Shown one piece after another: positions 23,701-33,149 of a stretch of 64,000 nucleotides of DNA. The position numbers and the translations under genes are program-made. A model generated the notes under the pieces. That model worked only from the letters and a program-made list of their open reading frames with translations. It did no database searches and was not told the origin of the DNA. Source of the DNA: Angiostrongylus vasorum (lineage: Eukaryota > Nematoda > Chromadorea > Rhabditida > Metastrongylidae). Position 1 is the stretch's first letter; each line of letters starts with the position of its first letter. Where the stretch lies: the NCBI GenBank assembly GCA_018806985.1, contig JADANN010000032.1:3183501-3247500 (forward strand), read 5' to 3'.

Positions 23701-26289
23701 TGAACATCTCATTGCTACGATCAGGTGATAAACAGCTGGGAACTATAAGTGCCTTCATGTTTTAAAAAATCATGTTTTCTGAGAATAAGACATCGCAGAT
23801 AAAATAGCGATTTACAGCAACAACCCGTTAAATTTCGCATTACTTAAACTACCACTACCTTGCCGCTTTGCTTTTCTAAACTGGAAGTATTAGACCAAAA
23901 TTTCGCAAGTCTTAAAGGCTATCCATGATGTCGCTTCTGCGTGACATCGATAAGAACATTTCAGAGTAATTTTACACCTACCATATCCCATAACAGATTA
24001 AACATGCCAAACTCAGTAAAGCACAAGTTAAAAGGCGAAGAAGGGGAAAGTTAGTGGTTCGTGCAAATCAAATAAAGCAGGTGGTTTAGGTGGGAAGAGG
24101 GGAAGGCAGCTGAAAACAAAAAAACCTATTAAAGGATTAATTCCACCACTTTCACAGAGTGCCAAACGTCTAGTAGTAACCTTTGCGTATAGCTTATATG
24201 GAGAACATTAGGAAGCGTTCCACGAAAACAGAAAGCCAATCACCTCAGATTCTGACTTTTCATGCTGACAGCTTGACTCGTTGCACCACCCCTACCATCA
24301 GCAGGTACAGCTCGAAGCAAAAGCTCTGCAAACTGTCGAGACATCTTCTGCTGAAGACGTTCTCCAGTAGACTTGTCTCCAAGACAAGTTATTATTCGAC
24401 GATACCTAGCGTTAAAGAAGAGAACATACCAAACACCCACTGAGATTAGTCCTAATTCTGTAGAATTTCGAAAAAAAAGAAATAGCTAAAAATGATGTAA
24501 ACTCTTGCGAAGGTAACTAGTCGTGCAATGACGTCACTTCAAGAGAAGTCAATAATTCAGTACTCACCACTCTATTCCTTCCACATTGCTTTTTCTGTCA
24601 ATGGTGGAACAGCGCACCTTCAATGCAGCGACACGTTCCAAACAATATTCAAGGATGTCCCCCTTAAGAAGCAACTGATTAGAAAAGAAAAAGAAAAAGA
24701 AAGGAAAAACAGATGAAACTAACCTAATTTTTCAGAACGCGACAAATTTGTCACGGATGGTACCACAGTGCCTAGAAATATATTCTCAGTTTCGTTTAAA
24801 GAACAAAGTTCATTTATAACTTTATAAACCCAGAAGACGTACGACTATATGTGGCAATGTTCGATATAAATTGAATATAATTGTTCCACGTCCTTGTATT
24901 CATCGTCGTACATCGGTAGGGCACCGCGAGTCACTATGAAGGCTAAATATGCATCAACTCACCTTTAACGATGCTTAATGAAGTCGAATACATGGTGCAT
25001 CCTTCAGGGATTGATCAACGCCGACAGCTTTATCCTTTTATTAGCTTTTACAATGAATTGCGTGATTTACCGATGTACGAAAATAGGGTTGTATATCCTC
25101 CCGAACAATCCTATACCAATCTGCCAACCAAGGATGGATGCGTGGCGTGATTAGAACGGGGGAGGAATCGAACCAATGGTCACGTGTACACCACTGCAAC
25201 TCTAGACACTGGGCTATACGTTCTCTCTAACTGAAAGCTTTAGAACGCGTTACGAGTTTGCGTTTCATCGTTATGCCGATTGATTTCATCCTTGCTATTA
25301 AACATAAATACTGGAACAAAGTTGTACAGTGTTCAGGAAAAAACTGAGTTTGCACCTTTCCCAGGTCCAGCAACAATATTTTTTTCAATCTCTCCAACAT
25401 ACAGGATAGCCAATTCAGCAGCCTTTTCATAGCAGAACAATGCCTTCTTCTTATCGTAAATTTTCTCAATATTTTCCAACGCCTCCATGCAGAAACCTAA
25501 AAAAGACGTGTGGATATAAAGAGATAATTAAATGCATAAAAAACTTTTTTGTTAATGATAAATACGCGAAGAATAGACCACCCGAATGTACCCAATCTCA
25601 GTTTACCGCAACACAACGATTCTGTGCAGTTCGGATAAAATGAAGGCAAGACCAGCCCTATTCCATTAAAATGCGATTGCAAAAGTATGTAAAAACCAGT
25701 ATTCTGCAAATAATGAGGTTCGATCCCCGCCGCAGACACCTGCACTCCCGAGTTTTGCAAATACCTCAACATCATTGTAGTTGAACTAGATAATATTCAT
25801 ACGTTCGATGGAATACTACTGTTGCGCAATGAACGTCCGAACAAGTAATGAAATACCTTTTATAGCGTAGACTTCAGCAACCAGACGGAGCGCTCGAAGA
25901 GTACGGAAGGGCGTGTTGGCAAGTTCCATTCCAGAGCTCTCAATATCCCTCAGAGCCTGTGTATAGGCTGCACAAGCATAATGAAGTTTAGCGAGCAACA
26001 AATGCGCTTCTAAAGTCGCACCATCACTGCAGCGTTCAATTGTACCATTCAGAAGCATTTCAGCTTCCCGTAATGCACTGGCATGCTCGCTTCTTGGTAG
26101 AACCTCGTCCAGTTTTTCGAGGAAAGTCTCCAGCATCAATTCAGCTTCAACCAACTCTACCATATCCTCCATTCCCGAATGCTTCGCCTTCATGGCTCGA
26201 AGCAGATCAGACAACCGCTTCCAATTTCCATCTGCTCGCGCACGATCGACCTCCGCCTCCAGCCTGCTTCCACGAAGTTTGGTCGTCAT
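8702..26289 (-). CDS. ttc-7: TTC7 orthologue, tetratricopeptide scaffold of the PI4-kinase III alpha complex
   Basis: TTC7 binds PI4KIIIalpha, FAM126 and EFR3 and holds the kinase at the plasma membrane, where it makes PI4P. Exons read on the minus strand: 26289-25857 (ATG of MTTKLRGSRLEAEV), 25496-25356, 24771-24724 (doubtful), 24674-24568, 24405-24244, 23179-23098 (EEVILLLLISE), 21814-21710, 18938-18853 (YERAMKFVNQDEYLW), 18701-18505, 18208-18112, 17527-17388, 16679-16473 (NAILLLALIFTAEGDLKGA), 12458-12309, 10577-10523 (weak), 10413-10323, 10216-10094, 9928-9741, 8885-8702 (LVPFASIP near the stop). Phases agree at nearly all junctions, including one GC-AG intron after 10094. The conflict is a one-base phase mismatch into 24674. 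Spliced length is about 865 codons, close to vertebrate TTC7 (about 850). The TPR series and the C-terminal SxPLVPF-type end are the family hallmarks. Introns hold most of the local transposons. Confidence 0.88.
8955..9105 (+). repeat. Repeat family C, internally deleted copy
   Basis: Starts like other C copies (cggtttaccgcctcatcgtg), reaches gagaaggagtcc and then jumps directly to gcacaaccagtgaggacggg, the far end of the unit. About 240 bp of the consensus are missing. It lies next to the full copy at 9140-9535 in the same orientation. Confidence 0.7.
9140..9535 (+). repeat. Repeat family C copy
   Basis: About 390 bp, running from cggtttaccgcctcatcgtg, through gcgatgtacagcggggga-like, aggagtccggc, ggtaccaaagt and gtggtgatgacgacctg-like blocks, to gtgaggacggg and aagtatccaattaagtat. 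It lies in the last ttc-7 intron. Only fortuitous open frames cross it. Confidence 0.8.
10905..10950. repeat. TA/CATA microsatellite
   Basis: Alternating AT run followed by catacatacata. It produces a low-complexity open frame that is not a gene. Confidence 0.9.
11180..11345 (-). repeat. SINE family B copy (left arm of an inverted pair)
   Basis: Contains atatttgcaaaactccggac, aggtgtctgcggtgtggatcg and the decayed tRNA-like head gctaacgctctcaccatcac in reverse. With 11480-11700 it forms an inverted pair inside a ttc-7 intron. Confidence 0.75.
11480..11705 (+). repeat. SINE family B copy (right arm of an inverted pair)
   Basis: Runs agccgcatggtgccgtggtg, gcgttagccc, ccgatccacaccgc, gttttgcaaatatctcagc and a 3' part with gtagtagtaggcagtaaac. 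The 5' part resembles a tRNA with A-box-like tggtgagcg and a B-box-like tccgatcc. Confidence 0.75.
12540..12812 (-). repeat. SINE family A copy
   Basis: Reverse copy: cgacttcattaggcatcgtt, gcggtggcctacccatgtat, ctggtaccaatgtgccgacc, and head-side remnants up to gtgctacacacgcc. Confidence 0.75.
12990..14600 (+). mobile_element. Degenerate RTE-type LINE, reverse transcriptase and 3' end
   Basis: The plus strand carries an RT domain in several frames: IGNYRPICLLSVIYKLFSR (near 13185-13250), GVRQGDTISPKLF (near 13572-13610), and FADDIVLI as the catalytic motif (near 13700-13720), then TLPALMYASETW-type and WVGHVMRMNDNR blocks (to about 14300). In-frame stops (after 13469, 13980 and 14214) and frameshifts show it is dead. 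It is 5'-truncated with no endonuclease domain seen. It lies in the ttc-7 intron between the exons at 16473 and 12458, opposite in orientation to that gene. Confidence 0.88.
15180..16410 (+). mobile_element. Degenerate Penelope-like element with GIY-YIG domain
   Basis: At 15215-15300 lies an RT remnant (DDCFVLCSAQQEMNKCFELL) whose frame is broken just before the catalytic DD. 15534-15875 is one open block ending GIVYLIS. A one-base shift then leads to CEDEYIGETGRPLCIRTKEH (about 15880-15945), which with GIVYLI makes the GIY-YIG endonuclease typical of Penelope-like elements, followed by about 60 codons (ARKTLEAFWIKSRNPKVNRR) to a stop near 16240. The 3' tail ends in the hammerhead-like motif at 16361-16389. 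The element is inactive by frame breaks and sits antisense in a ttc-7 intron. Confidence 0.85.
16361..16389 (+). ncRNA. Hammerhead-like motif lacking stem II, at Penelope 3' end
   Basis: AAGCU, CUCAGGA, AGGC, GAAA, CGUC, AGCUU. The stem I arms AAGCU/AGCUU still pair, with bases different from the GGCU/AGCC of other copies. Stem II has collapsed. Its position after the GIY-YIG frame links the motif to the Penelope-like element. Confidence 0.5.
16977..17095 (+). repeat. tRNA-like SINE fragment
   Basis: ggccgggtagcgtagcggta looks like a tRNA 5' half with an A box. gctgattcgaccccgc is a B-box-like block 35 bp on. A family A-like body (ggtaccagagttgtctgcga) follows. Confidence 0.5.
17790..17890 (+). 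repeat. SINE family B 3' fragment
   Basis: aagttttgcgaatatctcag, catcattgtggttgtaattc and ataaggcagcaaataaaagg match the 3' part of family B. Confidence 0.65.
18960..20160. other. ttc-7 intron sequence, nothing recognised
   Basis: No repeat family or splice-bounded open block was recognised here. Confidence 0.4.
20165..20555 (-). repeat. Repeat family C copy
   Basis: Reverse copy starting tacttacttacttgatcctt, then gaattgcccgtcctcactgg, ending gatgaggcggtaaaccgttg. Nearly full length. Confidence 0.85.
20660..21330. other. ttc-7 intron segment with unassigned open frames
   Basis: A minus-strand open frame of 122 codons (21253-20885) and a 66-codon plus-strand frame overlap here. Neither matches a family I recognise and neither fits the ttc-7 splice chain. 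It may be a decayed mobile element. Confidence 0.3.
21557..21594 (+). ncRNA. Hammerhead-like motif (Penelope-type)
   Basis: UUUUUGAGAA, hairpin AGGCGAAGGCGCC, GAAA, CGUU, AGCC. The cleavage-step C is U here. The upstream stem I arm has decayed to a U run. Confidence 0.4.
22005..22262 (-). repeat. SINE family A copy
   Basis: Reverse copy, well preserved: cgacttcgttaagcatcgtt, ggcggtggtctaccgatgta, gggatcgaccccatgtgtat (B box region), tgcgccacacgagccc (A box region). Confidence 0.85.
23355..23745 (-). repeat. Repeat family C copy
   Basis: Reverse copy: gattgcccaccctcagtcgt, ttccctggagtcccgaggtc, ccaccacaggcagtcgccgc, ending near caggtgataaacagctggga. More diverged than 20165-20555. Confidence 0.8.
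24895..25225. repeat. Two SINE family A fragments in opposite orientation
   Basis: 24905-25050 is the plus-oriented tail (aacgatgcttaatgaagtcg, gattgatcaacgccgacagc, tttatcctttta). 25062-25225 is a reverse-oriented, decayed head (gtatatcctcccgaacaatc, aatctgccaaccaaggatgg). Both lie in a ttc-7 intron. Confidence 0.6.
25690..25800 (-). repeat. SINE family B fragment
   Basis: gttcgatccccgccgcagac, agttttgcaaatacctcaac and catcattgtag. Read on the plus strand it is in the sense of the family's B box to 3' part. Confidence 0.6.
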
Positions 26290-26319
26290 CGAGGACGCAG
26301 AAGTCAAAACGATCAATTT

Positions 26320-27430
26320 TGCACAGCTTCTACGTCAGGTTTCCCTTTTGTGAATGAACATGAAAACCAAGTATGTGGCGGATAGTGCAGTCTCAAATTC
26401 GAGACGTGAATGGTTCGAATTCCACACCAGTTCTGAAGGAAATGCAGGAAGCAAAGCTGATGACGAACATTCCACACGGTCATAACTGGTCGCGCACTAA
26501 TGAATCATTGTTACACAACATAATATCTGTCATTGGTATACTGCAGTAAGAGGAAATCGAAAGGAAACTTTAAGAGCGACCTTCCTCACTGGAACGAAAA
26601 AGTGACAAAAGAGGTCCTTAGCCTGAATTCGTAGGTGCAAATATTTGCGGAGCTATGTATCCACTATGCTGAAACCCTGTATCAATTTTCCCTAGAGGTC
26701 ACCTATACCAAAATAAACAACCTAGTGCTCGATGTCGAGTTCTTCTGAAGATGTCGATGTCTTGCTAAGTTTTAGCAGTGAACCAGATTAGTAAAACAGA
26801 ATGCCGTCAAAGCACTGCATATCTGTCGTCACTTTAAACTTACTTAAGAACTTCTAAATATCTCAACAATCTACACGAAGTAGTGATTTCTCAGACTACG
26901 AAATGCTCTCACTTCATCTAACGTTTATCATATCACCTAGTCGGTTTTCCAATCCGGTAAACAACGGTGGTTTCTCAAAGTCTACTCCAACATAATAACA
27001 AGAAAATATGCGGCTAATACCACATAGAAAGGTCCGTAAATATTGCGCTGGGAAAAATGTACCAGCAATCAACTACATGTCAGAGAAATCTCTCTAGGTC
27101 TCCAACATTTGTCTTGAGCGCCAGAACAAGTTCTTCCGTAAAAAAAAGGCATCACGTGACCATTCTGTAAAAAATGAAGAAAAGCATGTGGAAAGGACGT
27201 ATTCCTAACTAGCACTGCTGTAGTACACGAAGACAGGGAAAGGATGCGTAGCCTTTTTTTTTGTCACATGAAACAAAAACAAGAAGTTTTATGAAGGGAA
27301 GAAACCATTGAACATGTGAACACAAGAACAAGAAGTGAATATCACCTAAGACATAGGGCATTCCTAAACAATAAAAACTGTAACAGAATGTAAACCTTCA
27401 ACATGGGAGCTATTTTCACTTAACGAAATA
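26320..27430. other. Intergenic between timm-8 and ttc-7
   Basis: About 1.1 kb without a recognised gene or repeat. It must hold the timm-8 3' end and the ttc-7 promoter or trans-splice site. No clear promoter motif was seen. Confidence 0.5.
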
Positions 27431-28757
27431 TTAAGCCATTCCTTTGCCACCTTCCATCTTTTGTAAATGTTCCACCATGAAGTTGCTAGCATCAATCATC
27501 CGATTTACGCAATTCTAGAAAACACATTTGTTCCCAGATTTCTTACCCATGTGCGTCAATATAACAGCCAAACAAATTTCGCGTGACCATTCTATATTAA
27601 CTCAACAAGCAAGTAAAACTAATCCTAGTGCGAAATTTTTATCTACTGCCATTTACAATTTTTCATGGCAGGGTACGGTGTAAAATATACCTGCAACGTG
27701 CTGAGATATTTGCAAAACTCCGGACCGCAGGTGTCTGCTGTGGGGATCGAACACGATATTGCCCATTCCAGGAATTAAGGCGTTCGCCACCACACCATGC
27801 GACACCTTCGTCTCGCCTTTCTCTCAGATAGTTTTCTATCTACCAGTGCCATCAGCAATCACTCGTCAATGGGATTGATCTGTGGAGCCCAAATCGGCAA
27901 TAAACCGAGTTAACTAACTATTACTAAACTATTCCTCCCAACGGTTTACCGCCTCATCGTGGCTGGGAAGGTGTTTCTCGGTGTCGGACTGCGATGTACA
28001 GCGGGGGATTCATCCTCTGGTAAGGTCTTCCAAGCTGAGGAGTCCGGCGTTTCCACCAGGAAGCCTAGCTAAGAGTAAACCAATACCAGGATCCAACACC
28101 ACCTAGGTATCAAAGTCGCGTAGTAGCAAATCTCCCTCTGATCCGCAAAGGCTGCGACTGCTCGTGGTTGTAAAGACCTGGGGCAGACTTTGGCCAGGCT
28201 GACCTCGAGATTCCAGCGAGCCACAATGGCTTAACCAGCAGATTTCCGAAAAATGGAGATTATGCTGGGACCTGCACAAACAGTTAGCACGGGCCATTCA
28301 AGAATCAAGTATCAAGTAACTGACTATTAAGTTACTTTTGTTAGAGTTCTTAGTAAAAAGGCACTTCTTGGAAGAACAGTAACTCCCCAAGTTGTTTTCA
28401 TTCTTTACATTAGAGCTCACAACACTTTTCTAACAAAGTGTAAACCTGAAGACATGTAGAAGTCTTTCCATCGAGCTTGCTTGGTGGACGATAATCGGCA
28501 AAACATATATCCCAGCACCGACCAGTTAACGTATGCACCTAGAACCTCATATTTTCATGATTACATTACTGATGTACTTCAGTGTTAATAATTAACAGAC
28601 GATGCAGAAAGTGCATCAGTGTAAAACGTAGAAATACAAAAAACGTAAGAAACATATATACAAAAATCCATAGACACACCTGTTCTGTGAACTTCTGTCT
28701 CTGTGTTTCAGATTGGAGCTGCTGAAGAAATCGCGCCAATTGCGGATCAGCGTCCAT
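27431..28757 (-). CDS. ddp-1: TIMM8/DDP-1, mitochondrial intermembrane-space small Tim chaperone
   Basis: Small Tim proteins escort hydrophobic precursors across the intermembrane space. Tim8 works as a hexamer with Tim13. Three exons in phase 0: 28757-28680 (MDADPQLARFLQQLQSETQR), 28538-28446 (TLTGRCWDICFADY) and 27514-27431 (NCVNRMIDASNFM, stop TAA at 27433-27431). The 84-residue product has the twin CX3C signature: C34-x3-C38 and C55-x3-C59, with 16 residues between. Length is typical (80-97 aa). An acceptor TTTTCCTAG ends 4 bases before the ATG, as for a trans-spliced mRNA, and a gene on the same strand ends about 160 bp upstream, so it looks like the downstream member of an operon. The second intron contains family B and C repeats. 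Confidence 0.93.
27635..27875 (-). repeat. SINE family B copy
   Basis: Reverse copy: ctactgccatttacaattt, atatttgcaaaactccggac, cgcaggtgtctgctgtgggg, then head remnants through ccaccacaccatgcgac. Lies in the second timm-8 intron. Confidence 0.8.
27930..28315 (+). repeat. Repeat family C copy
   Basis: Full-length: cggtttaccgcctcatcgtg, gactgcgatgtacagcgggg, accaataccaggatccaaca, ending gggccattcaagaatcaagt. Lies in the second timm-8 intron. Confidence 0.85.
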
Positions 28758-28923
28758 AATTCTAGGAAAACTCGTCAGGCTAACATCGAACGAAGTACGT
28801 ACAAACGAATTTTAATTGAAAGACAACGAAATGAACATATCATAATCAGAGAACAGAGAATGGAAAAGCCATGGATTGAGGCGAAAAGCTTCAACAGAAG
28901 TGATTTCATATTTATTGCTTAAA

Positions 28924-30597
28924 CTATAATTCACGAGGAAGAAGCATTTCATTCTTGTGTGGACGTAGTCCCACTCCAGCAGTGTCTGAAAATAAACGGT
29001 ACACAACCTTATAAAAATGACTCTGCGTCTGAAATAATTAAACCCCTTTTGAACAATGACCAACACGAAATGCCACAAATTACGTCAGAAAGCATACATT
29101 TAAGAGCTTTCTTGTAAGACAGTGCGTCCAATCTAATTAAAAACCTTATCACTTCTTATCTTTGATTTTTACTCCAAAAAATCGAAGATGTAGTTCTATA
29201 TGCCACACTATCGAAGACAAGGTGGACCGGACACCTGATGCGCATGAACGACAACCGACAGACTAGAGCTGTTAGTGACTAGATTCCTCGGGATATCAAA
29301 AGCACTGCAGGAGACCACCAATCCGACGGTCGGAGTTCTTCACGAAAAGCTTAGAAGGAAGATACGCTGCTCAGCCAGTCCTTAGATCGAACGGAACCCA
29401 ATGGGCTACTCTTGCAAGCAACAAGGAGATGTGGAAGATTTACTGGCGTCCGCTCAAGTCAGCGGATGGTCAATGGGACGACAGGTGAGGTGACAGGTGA
29501 TCAGTTCTTATAATGACAGACATGTAATAGTAAAAGAATCAAGAAACCACTAAATTAAGCAAAATCACAACAAAGAGTTAACAATCATGTAATAGCTCTG
29601 TCAACCTCACGACTACTATTCATCTTCTGGGTTAAATGATACGAATGGCCGACCGATTAAGGACGATGTAGAAGCCGAATATCATAGAATGCAGAATTTG
29701 CGAGAGAAAGAAACGAATGGAAAATGTGCTGGGGTCCGCAAAACTCGTGAAGACGGACCGTCCAAACATCCAAGTAAGCATGTAATAGGAAGAATAACTA
29801 AATGTTTCAGTTCTTCAAATGCTACACTTCTTCTCGTCACATGAAAAAATCGATTTCCTGCACTGAGCAAAAGTCGTGGGTAGGAAAGTGAACTAAACAA
29901 TGTCGATAATCACAATGTAAACTTTTTTCTGCTGCCTATTATTATTTCTTAAGGCAGGTTATGATTTGAAATACAGCCACTACGCTGAGATGTTTGCAGA
30001 CTTAGGATCCTAGGCTAGATCGAACCCACAAGTACCCTTTCCACGGGTTCACCTGTTACCCACTGCACCACTGAGGCCCTTGTTCTGCTTTTCTCCCAGC
30101 TTTTTTGCAAATACCTCAGCATCATTATGTGGATGATAATTTTTTTTTGTCTAGGTAACAGAATACGATGTTATGTGTAGTAAGGCACACCTCCTCACCA
30201 TGTAGCCACTGCAATTATAAAGTGGAACCAAGGATGGGATTTAACAAAAGAAACTTATGCATTCAATGGAAATATTTCACAACTAAACATATTCCACATA
30301 GTATGAAACTCCCACAGGGAAAGAAATATAAAACCAATACAAAAAGGAACTTACGACCCATCGTCAAGTGAGAAAGCCTTCGATGCCTAGATAACTAGCT
30401 CCATAGGCTACTGAAACCAATAATGAACGCATAGTGATCAAATGCACATCCCTAATGAATATAAGGACCAAACAAAACACCAACTTACCAGCCTCCACTA
30501 AGAGTCCAAATATTACAAACTTCCCAACATCTCTCTTCACTCTTTCGGTAGCTGCTTGTTGTAATTCTGCAGTGCCGAGACCTCCAGGAAATATCAT
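28924..30597 (-). CDS. Small two-exon gene upstream of timm-8, unknown function
   Basis: Exons 30597-30489 (MIFPGGLGTAELQQAATERV, then KRDVGKFVIFGLLVEA) and 28985-28924 (TAGVGLRPHKNEMLLPREL, stop TAG). Donor GCTG/GTAAGT and acceptor TTTTCAG join with matching phase (one base plus two). The product is 56 residues, with a charged middle helix (ATERVKRDVGKF) and a short hydrophobic run (FVIFGLLVE). An acceptor TTTTTAG lies 4 bases before the ATG, a trans-splice-like layout. AATAAA follows the stop by about 10 bases and timm-8 begins about 160 bp further on. I do not recognise the family. The 1.5-kb intron holds RTE and SINE debris. It could instead be part of a larger gene with an upstream exon near 30630-30676. 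Confidence 0.5.
29170..29510 (+). mobile_element. RTE LINE 3' end fragment
   Basis: Matches 14210-14520: aaaatcgaagatgtagttct, ggtggaccggacacctgatg, gcatgaacgacaaccgac, ggagttcttcacgaaaagc, gacaggtgaggtgacaggtg. 5'-truncated, with no frame intact. Lies in the intron of the small gene at 28924-30597. Confidence 0.8.
29715..29785 (+). repeat. Repeat family C 3' fragment
   Basis: gtgctggggtccgcaaaact, cgtgaagacggaccgtccaa and catccaagtaagcatg match the final part of family C. Confidence 0.55.
29920..30135 (-). repeat. SINE family B copies, diverged
   Basis: ctgcctattattatttctta, agatgtttgcagacttagga and cccactgcaccactgaggcc resemble a reverse copy with another tRNA-like head. ttttgcaaatacctcagcat at about 30105-30125 is a second, forward 3' piece. 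Confidence 0.5.
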
Positions 30598-30689
30598 AGT
30601 TCTAAAAATAATACATAATACAGTGAAATACTCAGATGGATAACCTTCACTCGGATCAGTTGTTCCACTCGCGTTCAATCTGCTAAGGC

Positions 30690-31390
30690 ATAAACATGAA
30701 CATGACCTTTAGAATCAACAATCACTTATGAGGATATCTACGTCCAGATAGGTATTCAAGGTTGGTGTGAGTAATCGTCTACATTTTACATGAGACCATT
30801 ATGAAATCTACCTATGTATGTCTTATCCCATAGAAAGACAACAGAAAAATGAAGACCTCTCCCCCTAGTGCAATATAGTGCACAGATGGAACACTAAAAG
30901 TGCGTAAGAAGGTAAGTGATATGTCGACCAATACAACCACCCATAGTCACCTACATCATCCGTAATCTATTTATTATCGAGTGGTACGAGTGGACACAAA
31001 TGAAGCCTTCATTCTCTGTCCCGTTTGGGAGCTAGGACTGACTAGAAGTCGCTGCTCTCATGACACACTCGAGATGAAGCATGACACTCTTCGTTTGACG
31101 CCTTTTATTCTCACCATTTTGGTGAGAAGCACCTACCGATAGCTAGCCAGATTCTGTAGATCGGTGTATATTCAGAGAAAACTGTTAGAATACTCTCTTG
31201 CAGTAGACATCGAGTTAGTCGCACGATTTTTCCTTAACCGACACGTACAACACAGTCCTCGTACTCATGAATAAATGATTACGTAGGCACTAAAGGCAGA
31301 ATTTAACCTCGCGAAGCAGGGATTAAAGTGCTCCTAAGCCTGAATCCACTTATACAGGAAGAACACAAGATCGATGATGGTGTGAACGAC
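30690..31390. other. Intergenic, nothing recognised
   Basis: No coding block or repeat family was recognised. Confidence 0.4.
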
Positions 31391-31396
31391 TCACTC

Positions 31397-31745
31397 TTAG
31401 AGGTCATATTGGGACATGCTATGTAGTCTAAGCGGGCTCCTCATATCCTGCACAGGAAAGAATAGTGGATCACCATGTATTGATGAGATAACCCTGACTT
31501 GATAGGATAAATCTGTAAAAAGTTGAAGCATTTGTATAGTGCATATCCAGAAAGCCCCAAGTGTGCTTTGCCAATCCACACAGGCCACATTTCCATGCTC
31601 TGAACTTACGAGGAGAATTCTGGAAGGGTTCTCGAACAATAAGCACATCAAAAGAACAAATAATTCCTAAAGGCATTCGACGACCATGTGAGATGAATTC
31701 TTGCCTTGGATAAGTAAAACTATAAATTGTACAAATTGTATACAC
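31397..31745 (-). other. Possible exons of an unidentified gene
   Basis: On the minus strand a block bounded by TTTAG near 31660 and CTC/GTAAGT near 31603 (ELFVLLMCLLFENPSRILL) and an end exon after CCTGTGCAG near 31450 (MRSPLRLHSMSQYDL, stop at 31397) look spliced. No family was recognised and the chain between them is unresolved. Could be chance. Confidence 0.25.
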
Positions 31746-31984
31746 TAAAAAGAGGCCAATTTAAATTGAACAGAGTCTTAAGAAGGAAGTACATTAGGAA
31801 AATAATACTCATTTCGAACGTAGCTGTCTATAACTATTTGCTAAAAACTTTGTATCCTTCTTTTTTAAAGCTCATGTTCCAAAGAAAACTCTTGTAAGAC
31901 ATGTAGTTGCATATCGTCGAGGAGTTTTTTTAAAACACACATTTATAATCAACCTAACTTCAAGAGATTATTGTCAATCCCATG

Positions 31985-32285
31985 TGCATTGCAGGGTGCG
32001 TTTAGCGTAATGGTCAGAGGCGTCCTGCAATACACATGGGATCGATCCCCGCGACCCAGAGCCAGCACGCCCTCCATCCTTCCGGGGTCGGCATATTGGT
32101 ATCAGACTTGTCTGAGGATAGCACTAGCTCGATACATCGCTAGGCCACCGCGATTATAAGGGCCAGATACGCACTCAATCACCTCCAACGATGCTTAATG
32201 AAGTCGAATGCATAGCCGTATCTCGCAGGGGATTGATCAACGCCGAGAGCCTAATCCTTTTTATCCTTTTGTTGTCAATCTATCA
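31985..32285 (+). repeat. SINE family A copy
   Basis: Forward copy: gcgtttagcgtaatggtcag (A box side), cacatgggatcgatccccgc (B box), tcggcatattggtatcagac, ggccaccgcgattataaggg-like, aacgatgcttaatgaagtcg, gattgatcaacgccgagagc, tttatccttttg tail. Confidence 0.85.
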
Positions 32286-32547
32286 AAATATTAACCCTGC
32301 GAGTTGTTGAAACTCTGAACAGGATACTGGATGAATAATGGGCCATTCCCTAGCAAAGTATTTCTCACAGTTCATCAATATCGAAGAAATGAAACCCGTT
32401 CTGAAACTGTTCAAGCCACATCTATGAACAATAACGAAGAAAAACAAAGCAGAAGCTTACGTTAACCGCGAAATCAATACTCAAACAGGAATCGTTAGCA
32501 CCTCCATTCCAAGCAACAGTCACCTAGTTCTTTCTTCTTAACACATT

Positions 32548-33065
32548 CTACACGCTGTAAAAATAACTGACGTTAGGTGAAAATTCAATCCGAATAGAAT
32601 CCAACGGCGGAGATCCTGGCAAAGGTGTGCATGTACTGAACAGTTCTGCCATTGTCCTGCTACTGACTGACTTTGGATTGGCACATCGCTGCATTACCAG
32701 ACTATGCAACTGCTTTCCATTTAAGTCGACCACCCAAGTAGTCGTGTAACCGCACGAAGAATCGTGCGAATCCCAACATAGTTCCCACTCATATATCGTT
32801 GAATAGGCACGATTTCCTCCCTGAGCTTCCGAAAGAACTTCATCAGGGCTTTATCTCTACGATTTTCTATAGAACCGAAAACATTTTCGAACCATTAAAG
32901 GTCAAAGGTTAAGATTTAGTAGGTCCAATTAGTAGTTTTGCATTTAAAAAGTGCCAAACTCTCATTTCTCACCGTGTAAATCACCATAGAATAGTCCATA
33001 TCTTTCTTCTTTATGGCAAACCCAATCAATTTACAGTTATGTCCTGAAGACCGCTTTATATCTAT
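32548..33065 (-). CDS. Candidate multi-exon gene, 3' end, unknown function
   Basis: Minus strand. Block one, about 33065-32966, follows CTTGTAATAG and ends at ACG/GTGAGA (HNCKLIGFAIKKKDMDYSM). Block two runs from about 32855 (SPDEVLSEAQGGNRAYSTIY) through SSCGYTTTWVVDLNGKQLHS to a stop at 32548 (near LPGSPPLDSIRIEFSPNV). Block two reads like protein for about 100 codons. The phase between the two blocks is unresolved, and a second frame (NRRDKALMKFFRKLREEIVP) is also open over part of block two. I do not recognise the family. Confidence 0.35.
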
Positions 33066-33149
33066 TACAAGAGTAAACAAATATTGGCCTGGTAAGTGCG
33101 AACAAATGGACAAAGGAAACAGGACGTTCTTGACCTAAAATTCTTTACC

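Noticed and set aside
24528..24716. Plus-strand frame of 62 codons
   Set aside because: It is the antisense shadow of the ttc-7 exon at 24674-24568.
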